DNA of 5,303 nt from Sutterella parvirubra YIT 11816 (lineage in GTDB: Bacteria; Pseudomonadota; Gammaproteobacteria; Burkholderiales; Burkholderiaceae_F), in the NCBI RefSeq assembly GCF_000250875.1, contig NZ_JH604995.1:15865-21167 (forward strand), given 5' to 3'. Made by a program: the position numbers and the translations under genes. Positions 1-3,972 of this stretch are shown one piece after another; the stretch's first letter is position 1, and every line of letters starts with the position of its first letter. Under the pieces are notes generated by a model, which saw nothing but the letters and a program-made list of their open reading frames with translations, was not told the origin of the DNA and made no database searches.

Positions 1-22
1 GACGCTCTCCGTGCGGGCGTGA
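1..22 (+). CDS. Possible 3' end of an upstream gene (last codons only)
   Basis: Reading from base 2 gives six codons (T-L-S-V-R-A) and a TGA at 20-22 that shares its last base with the ATG at 22-24, forming a TGATG junction typical of translationally coupled genes. All six third positions are G or C, as expected for coding DNA in this GC-rich sequence, whereas the licA frame across the same bases has two T-ending codons among seven. Given the downstream genes, the missing licC (CTP:phosphocholine cytidylyltransferase) is the natural candidate, but six residues cannot identify a protein. The alternative is that the licA frame, which is also open to the edge, continues upstream as a longer or fused protein. 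Confidence 0.35.
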
Positions 23-825
23 TGACCCCTGAGGAGGTGGCCGTCGTCTGCAGCGAGCGCCCGCCCGAGCGCCTTGAGAGTCTCAGCAACGACACGTTCC
101 TCGTCGTGGTAGACGGCGAAGAGCAGGTGCTGCGCGTCCCCAACGTCCGCGTGGACGGCCTGATCGACCGCACGGTGGAGGCGCGCGTCTTGGCGCTTCT
201 GCGTGATTTTCCGCACGCAGTGCCCGCAACCTTCTACGCGGGCGGCCTCAAGGTCTCGCCCTTCCGTCGGCAATGCCGGCTTCTCTCCGAAAGCGGGGAT
301 TTCGAAGCCGATGTCGGTCGCCTCATGACCGTGTTGGCGAAGCTTCATGCCGTTCCCGTCCCGCCGGATGCCGGACTCCCCAAGTTCTCGGTGCGGGACG
401 AAGTGCTCCGCTACGAGGCTTCCGCCCGCGTGAGTCTCCTGGACGACGAAGAGCACGACGAGATCCTTGCCTGGGCCGAGGAGATGGACCGTGATCCCAA
501 GGTGCTTTGTCATCGTGATCTCGTGCCGGAGAACGTTCTGATGACGCCGGACAGCGTGGAGCTGATCGACTTCGAATATGCGGCCGTCACCTCTCCCTAC
601 TGGGATTTGGCGAGTTTTCTGACGGAGAATCCCGGCAACGAGCGGTTCCAGATGGAGTGTCTCCGACGGTACGGAGACGTCAACCCCATCCGCGTCGAGC
701 GCGCGAAGGCAGTGGTTTCCTACGTCTGGGCGCTTTGGGGCTTTCACCGGCGCACGATGGCCTACGGCCGGAAGCGCCTCGCCGATTTCGACCGCTTCCG
801 GATGCTTGGCCGCCGTCAGGCGTGA
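22..825 (+). CDS. licA: LicA-like choline kinase (APH/choline kinase fold)
   Basis: Predicted cytoplasmic kinase of 267 residues that would phosphorylate choline with ATP, the first intracellular step of the LicA-LicC-LicD phosphorylcholine pathway. An N-lobe around residues 18-45 carries the nucleotide-binding hairpin ending in VLRVPN. The C-lobe has the catalytic loop CHRDLVPENVLM (His164, Asp166 and Asn171) and the metal-binding motif LIDFEYA (Asp183, Glu185) followed by YWDLASFL, the order seen in choline/ethanolamine kinases and aminoglycoside phosphotransferases. The ATG at 22 is chosen because it overlaps an upstream TGA (TGATG); no clear Shine-Dalgarno precedes it, so expression probably depends on coupling. 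The frame stays open to the window edge, so a longer N-terminus or fusion is possible. The length is near the short end for bacterial LicA. Choline is inferred from the licB and licD neighbours; ethanolamine or another small alcohol cannot be excluded from sequence alone. Confidence 0.85.
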   Translation: MTPEEVAVVCSERPPERLESLSNDTFLVVVDGEEQVLRVPNVRVDGLIDRTVEARVLALLRDFPHAVPATFYAGGLKVSPFRRQCRLLSESGDFEADVGRLMTVLAKLHAVPVPPDAGLPKFSVRDEVLRYEASARVSLLDDEEHDEILAWAEEMDRDPKVLCHRDLVPENVLMTPDSVELIDFEYAAVTSPYWDLASFLTENPGNERFQMECLRRYGDVNPIRVERAKAVVSYVWALWGFHRRTMAYGRKRLADFDRFRMLGRRQA

Positions 826-830
826 ATCCC

Positions 831-1757
831 ATGCATCGTCTGCGCGGCATCATCATCGGCCTTCTCTCGGGGCTCCTTTGGGCGGCATCCGGTTTGGCGT
901 TGGGCTATGCGATGGAGCCCGCCTCAAGCGTTGCTTGGGCGGACGGACTCACGCTGGCCTTGGGGGCCGCCCTGGCGCATGACGCCTCGGCGGCCGTCAC
1001 CGTGACCGCCGTACTCGGCGTGACGAAGGGGATTCTTCCCACGACGGGACTCCCGAAGGGGGCGATACGGGGTTTGGGTGTCGGCGCCTTGGCCGGAAGC
1101 GTCATCGGCACGCTCTGCTATGCGGGTGCCGTGATGCTTGCGGGGACGGCCGCCGCACTCGCCGCGACGGCGGCCTATCCGGTCGTGGCGGCTCTCTTGG
1201 CGATGGTGATTCTGCGTGAGCGCCATGCCCCACGCGCGTGGTGGGGCGTGGGCGCCGCGGCGCTGGGGTTCGTGTTCTTGGGACTCGGCACCGATGCGGG
1301 CGTTACGCCCCACATGAAGTTGGGGCTTCTTCTGGCACTCGGCTGCGTGTTCGGGTGGAGTTTTGAAGGTGCGATGGCCTCGAAGGCGATGCGCGCGGCG
1401 CCCTCGCTTCAGGCGATCGCGGTGCGGGAGACGGTGAGCGCCGCCCTCTTGGCAGGACTTCTCGTTTTGGTTCTCCCATGGGGAGGCGGTTTGACGTTGG
1501 ATTGGGGTTGGGCGCTCGCCGCCGGCTGCTTCGGCGGCGTGTCCTACTGGGCTTGGTATGAGGCGATGCGGTGCCTCGGTATGGCCCGGGGCGTCGCGCT
1601 CAACATCACGTATGCCGCGTGGAGCGTGCTTTGGGGCATGCTCGGGCTCTGCGCCCCCTTGGAGGGGATGCTCCCCCTCGTCGGCGCCGCATTGGTTTTG
1701 GTGGGCGGGTTGCTCGCCGCGTTTTCGGAGAGAGGAGGAAGAAAACGTGCTTTCTGA
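831..1757 (+). CDS. licB: LicB-like EamA/DMT-family choline permease
   Basis: Integral inner-membrane protein of 308 residues with about ten hydrophobic segments in two EamA repeats: residues 6-151, with the YPVVAALLAMVILRER segment (116-131) that typically ends the first repeat, and 163-299. It belongs to the drug/metabolite transporter superfamily, like LicB of Haemophilus, Neisseria and Streptococcus, which takes up choline for phosphorylcholine synthesis. The last residues (ERGGRKRAF) are basic, consistent with a cytoplasmic tail. The ATG at 831 lies 5 bases after the licA stop, with only a weak AGG (818-820) in front, so translational coupling is likely. The frame is open further upstream through licA, but that part is charged, non-hydrophobic and antiparallel in character to nothing known. 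A GTG at 822 overlapping the licA stop is an alternative start but has worse ribosome-site spacing. Choline specificity rests on the gene neighbourhood, since EamA proteins transport many substrates. Confidence 0.82.
   Translation: MHRLRGIIIGLLSGLLWAASGLALGYAMEPASSVAWADGLTLALGAALAHDASAAVTVTAVLGVTKGILPTTGLPKGAIRGLGVGALAGSVIGTLCYAGAVMLAGTAAALAATAAYPVVAALLAMVILRERHAPRAWWGVGAAALGFVFLGLGTDAGVTPHMKLGLLLALGCVFGWSFEGAMASKAMRAAPSLQAIAVRETVSAALLAGLLVLVLPWGGGLTLDWGWALAAGCFGGVSYWAWYEAMRCLGMARGVALNITYAAWSVLWGMLGLCAPLEGMLPLVGAALVLVGGLLAAFSERGGRKRAF
1733..1738 (+). promoter_or_regulatory. Ribosome binding site of licD, inside licB
   Basis: A perfect AGGAGG lies 8 bases before the GTG at 1747 and within the last codons of licB. 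It decides the licD start: the reading frame is open far upstream, but this is the only start codon there with an optimal Shine-Dalgarno, and the conserved LicD domain begins about 30 residues after it. Confidence 0.85.
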
Positions 1758-2472
1758 TGAGGACTTGAGGAAGCTGCAGCACGCGCTCGCAGACATGCTC
1801 AAGGTGTTCGACGGCTTCTGCCGCGAGCACAACATCAACTATGTCCTGGCCGGCGGCACGCTGTTGGGAGCCGTCCGTCATCAAGGCTTCATTCCGTGGG
1901 ACGACGACGTCGACCTCATCATGCTCCCGGAGGAGTTTGAGAAGTTCAATGCGGTGCGGCATCTGCTCCCCGCGCCCTTCGTCGCGAAGGACCTGCCGGG
2001 GACCGGCATCACCAAGGTTTTTGACGTCTCGCGAAAGTTGGAGACCGGTACGGACGGTTTGGGGCATCCGTTTTTGGACATCTTCCCCATGAGGGCGGCG
2101 TCTCCTGGAGAAGTTTTGCTGACCCCTCTGCGCAAACGGGTGAGGGGGCGGCATGCCTTCCCTCGTTGGCATCCGGGCTATTGGTTTTGGAGTCTCGTCC
2201 GAAACCCCGTTCGCTGGCTTTGGCGTCGCAGGAAGACATGCAGTCCTGTCGACGGCTTCCATCTCATCTACGAGTCGGAATCGTTCGCCAACTGGACGAT
2301 CCGTCCTGAACAGTTGAAGGCTGTTCGCCGTGAGGAGGTGAGGTTTGAAGGGGAGTGTTATCCGGTGCCGGCCGACACGGAGGGGTACCTGCGGATCGAA
2401 TACGGCGACGACTTCATGACACCGCACCCGCCGGAGCTCCGTCACTACCACATCAAGGCGATCCACTTCTGA
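1747..2472 (+). CDS. licD: LicD-family phosphocholine transferase
   Basis: Protein of 241 residues of the LicD/fukutin-related nucleotidyltransferase-fold family, which moves phosphocholine from CDP-choline to a glycan (lipooligosaccharide in Haemophilus, teichoic acid in pneumococcus). The signature GGTLLGAVRH (36-45) is followed by IPWDDDVD (49-56), whose aspartates are the expected metal and catalytic residues. FLDIFP (109-114) and the C-terminal YPVP (205-208) with GYLRIEYGDDFMTP (213-226) are the other hallmark blocks in the usual order. There is no signal peptide, so it should act at the cytoplasmic side. Residues 129-163 are rich in Arg and Trp and could bind membrane or lipid-linked acceptor. 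The GTG start overlaps the end of licB by 11 bases and has a strong Shine-Dalgarno. Length is slightly below the usual 260-290. Transfer of another phospho-substituent is possible, as LicD family members vary. Confidence 0.9.
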   Translation: MLSDEDLRKLQHALADMLKVFDGFCREHNINYVLAGGTLLGAVRHQGFIPWDDDVDLIMLPEEFEKFNAVRHLLPAPFVAKDLPGTGITKVFDVSRKLETGTDGLGHPFLDIFPMRAASPGEVLLTPLRKRVRGRHAFPRWHPGYWFWSLVRNPVRWLWRRRKTCSPVDGFHLIYESESFANWTIRPEQLKAVRREEVRFEGECYPVPADTEGYLRIEYGDDFMTPHPPELRHYHIKAIHF

Positions 2473-2493
2473 GTCGCCGACCCCATTTCAAAC

Positions 2494-2533
2494 GAGAACG
2501 GGGACGCCCATGCCGGTCGTCCCCGTCGTTCTC
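2494..2533. terminator. Hairpin terminator between convergent genes
   Basis: ACGGGGACG (2498-2506) pairs perfectly with CGTCCCCGT (2518-2526) across an 11-base loop. The stem extends by GAGA (2494-2497) with TCTC (2530-2533) if CGT at 2527-2529 bulges out. It begins 21 bases after the licD stop and ends 21 bases before the last base of the opposing lipoprotein gene, so it can serve both. Neither side has a good U tract: the - strand reads TCTCGTTTGAAAT after the stem and the + strand TCTCTGAAGC, so the - strand is the better intrinsic terminator. A 12-base palindrome, CTGAAGCTTCAG (2533-2544), abuts it. Confidence 0.65.
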
Positions 2534-2554
2534 TGAAGCTTCAGCCGTTCAGCC

Positions 2555-3763
2555 TCACTTGTTCTTCGGCTGCGGGCGCTTCTGCTTGGCTTCCCAAGCC
2601 TCGCGCTTCTCTTCGGTCGCTTTGAGCGCGGCCTCGATCGCCTCCGCGGCCTTCCGGTTGAAGCGCCACTGGTAGTCGGTGATGGGCTTCCCGGCCAACC
2701 ACAGGCGCGCCGGCACCAACTTCGTCTTCTTCCCGGCCTTCTCCTGCGCCAGAGCGACCCTCAGCGCATCCCGGTGCGCCTTCGCGACCCCGTAGTCCTC
2801 GGGGTTGAGGTGCTCGGGGAAGGTGAAGGAAATCGTGCGGGTGCCGTTCACCCAGCGGAGGTTCCAGTCGGCTTCGCCGATCGAACGCTCCTTTTCCTTC
2901 GCGCAGAAGAGCGTCCCCTTCTTCACTTCGTAGAGTTCGACCTCGCCCTTCTGGGCCGCCTCAACGGTCTTCCCCTTCTGCTTCACGGTCTTCTTCTGAA
3001 TCGGCTCGTCAAAGCGCAGTCCGATGGGTTCCGAGCGCTTCCCCGGGATGTAGCGGAGGCAGTACGGAATCTCTTTGGTGAAGCGCTGCGAGAAGGCTTC
3101 GATCGTCTCAGAGCCGCTAAATGCCTGTTTCGTCGGGACGATCACCTCGTCTTTGGGCGTCGTCAACACCGCGCGGTAGCCCACCGACCCCTGCGGGAAG
3201 ACGTAGCGCTCGCCGATGAAGTATCCGGCCGGGGTGGAGCGGCCGCTCCTCGTCACGAGGTAGTAGCCGATCGGGAGCCCCGAGAGGTCGTAGGCTTCGA
3301 GCTTCAGGCGCAGCGTCAGCGTCTCCTTCGAGTTCTTCTCGTTCCGGAAGTGCAGGATCACGTCGCCGTTCTTCTCGACCGAGACGGATTCGGCGGCTTG
3401 CGGATCCAGCGCACGGCCGTTCCGGAGAATCGCGGCGGCGCCGGACCCCCACGTGAAGCCGTGGGAGGCGCCGCGGCGGAATTCCTCTTCGACGGGCCAA
3501 CGGCCGTTGGTGGCGATGGACTCAGAGACGAAGAATCGCGAGGGCGCGGCGTTGTCGAAGTAGTAGAGGCCGTCGCCGCGAAGCGCCTGGAAGGTGGCGA
3601 CCGACATCGGGACCGGCTTGTCGGGCTGCTTTGCCTTGCCCGTCTGAGCCTTCGCCTGAACCGTCTCGATGGGCGCCGGATCGACGACGTTCCCCGCACA
3701 GCCGGTGAGGAGAAGCCCCGCCGACGTGAGGGCGAGGAGCGTGCGGAGCGTATGAGGTTTCAT
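2555..3763 (-). CDS. Uncharacterised lipoprotein
   Basis: A 402-residue predicted lipoprotein whose family I do not recognise. It starts with a short basic n-region (MKPHTLRT), a hydrophobic core and the lipobox LLTGC, with Cys22 as the lipidation site. Ala at the next position predicts sorting to the outer membrane in a Gram-negative. Residues 23-52 look like a flexible linker (Ala, Lys, Pro, Gln). The middle (about 60-330) is mixed, with many alternating aromatic/hydrophobic positions suggesting beta structure, and has two further cysteines (235 and 287) that could form a disulfide in the periplasm. A Lys-rich stretch lies at 257-273. The C-terminus (about 369-402) is a highly charged likely helix ending in KRPQPKNK. 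The ATG at 3763 is chosen over an in-frame GTG at 3799 because it directly begins the signal peptide and has AAGAGG 8 bases before it. It is convergent with licD, and no functional tie to the lic genes is visible. Confidence 0.88.
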   Translation of the reverse strand: MKPHTLRTLLALTSAGLLLTGCAGNVVDPAPIETVQAKAQTGKAKQPDKPVPMSVATFQALRGDGLYYFDNAAPSRFFVSESIATNGRWPVEEEFRRGASHGFTWGSGAAAILRNGRALDPQAAESVSVEKNGDVILHFRNEKNSKETLTLRLKLEAYDLSGLPIGYYLVTRSGRSTPAGYFIGERYVFPQGSVGYRAVLTTPKDEVIVPTKQAFSGSETIEAFSQRFTKEIPYCLRYIPGKRSEPIGLRFDEPIQKKTVKQKGKTVEAAQKGEVELYEVKKGTLFCAKEKERSIGEADWNLRWVNGTRTISFTFPEHLNPEDYGVAKAHRDALRVALAQEKAGKKTKLVPARLWLAGKPITDYQWRFNRKAAEAIEAALKATEEKREAWEAKQKRPQPKNK

Positions 3764-3812
3764 CGTGTAGGCCTCTTGGGGGGATGAGTCTGAAATCACC
3801 TCATCCTACACG
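3764..3812 (-). promoter_or_regulatory. Structured 5' leader enclosing the lipoprotein ribosome binding site
   Basis: In the transcript of the - strand, CGTGTA (3812-3807) pairs with TACACG (3769-3764), which directly abuts the AUG. Nested inside, GGATGAG (3806-3800) pairs with CTCATCC (3788-3782) across an 11-base loop. The unpaired 12 bases between the two 3' arms, CCCCAAGAGGCC (3781-3770), contain the Shine-Dalgarno AAGAGG. In an alternative pairing the outer stem lengthens to eight pairs (CGTGTAGG with CCTACACG) at the cost of two inner pairs. Both repeats are perfect and nested, and either fold would bring the ribosome site and start codon into structured RNA. A regulatory role is inferred; no known riboswitch or thermometer family is recognised. 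Confidence 0.5.
3772..3777 (-). promoter_or_regulatory. Ribosome binding site of the lipoprotein gene
   Basis: AAGAGG on the - strand sits 8 bases before the ATG at 3763 and supports that start. It lies between a run of six C (on the transcript strand, 3783-3778) and the stem next to the start codon. Confidence 0.7.
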
Positions 3813-3927
3813 TCGCGGGCAGGAAAAAACACCATCCGTAGGAGTCATTTACGAATCGGCCGGTCGGCGTCGAAACGGGGTGAAAAATGCGCGAAGGCGA
3901 ATGATCGGATGGACGGGTGGATGCAAG

Positions 3928-3949
3928 AGGCCCGCCCAGAGAAGGGCCT
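3928..3949 (-). terminator. Weak candidate terminator after the dehydrogenase gene
   Basis: AGGCCC (3928-3933) and GGGCCT (3944-3949) form a six-pair GC-rich stem with a 10-base loop, 23 bases downstream of the dehydrogenase stop on the - strand. No U tract follows (the transcript continues CTTGCATCC), so it may be a weak or Rho-assisted terminator or simply a chance repeat. The remainder of the 209-base gap to the lipoprotein gene (3813-3927) contains no ORF I can support and no convincing sigma-70 promoter, although the lipoprotein promoter is expected there. Confidence 0.35.
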
Positions 3950-3972
3950 TGGGTTCCAACCTTCCGGGGCGG

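Noticed and set aside
657..830. Longer N-terminus for LicB reading back into licA
   Set aside because: The extension is Arg/Pro-rich, overlaps the conserved end of licA and would put charged residues before the first membrane segment; the ATG at 831 fits the family start.
1558..1746. Longer N-terminus for LicD overlapping licB
   Set aside because: The extension is the shadow of the last membrane segments of licB; the GTG at 1747 has a perfect AGGAGG and fits family length.
924..1838. Long open frame of 304 codons antisense to licB
   Set aside because: Its translation is rich in Arg, His, Gln and Pro with no recognisable domain and no ribosome site, and it runs opposite a convincing membrane protein; long antisense frames are common in GC-rich DNA.
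1606..2466. Open frame of 286 codons antisense to licD
   Set aside because: The opposite strand carries all LicD signature motifs; this frame has low-complexity Arg/Pro/Ala content and no start signal.
2774..3787. Open frame of 337 codons on the + strand across the lipoprotein gene
   Set aside because: The composition (Arg, Gly, Val, Ala) is that of a GC-rich shadow frame, while the - strand has a signal peptide, lipobox and ribosome site.
3764..3799. In-frame GTG at 3799 as the lipoprotein start
   Set aside because: It would place 12 polar residues before a textbook lipoprotein signal peptide, and the ribosome site at 3772-3777 serves the ATG at 3763.
3824..3829. T6 tract on the - strand as the U tract of a terminator
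   Set aside because: No stable hairpin was found directly upstream of it on that strand.
3846..3874. Possible - strand promoter, TTCGAC and TAAATG with 17-base spacing
   Set aside because: The spacing is right and the position suits the lipoprotein leader, but the -35 box matches the consensus at only two bases, so it is not better than chance.
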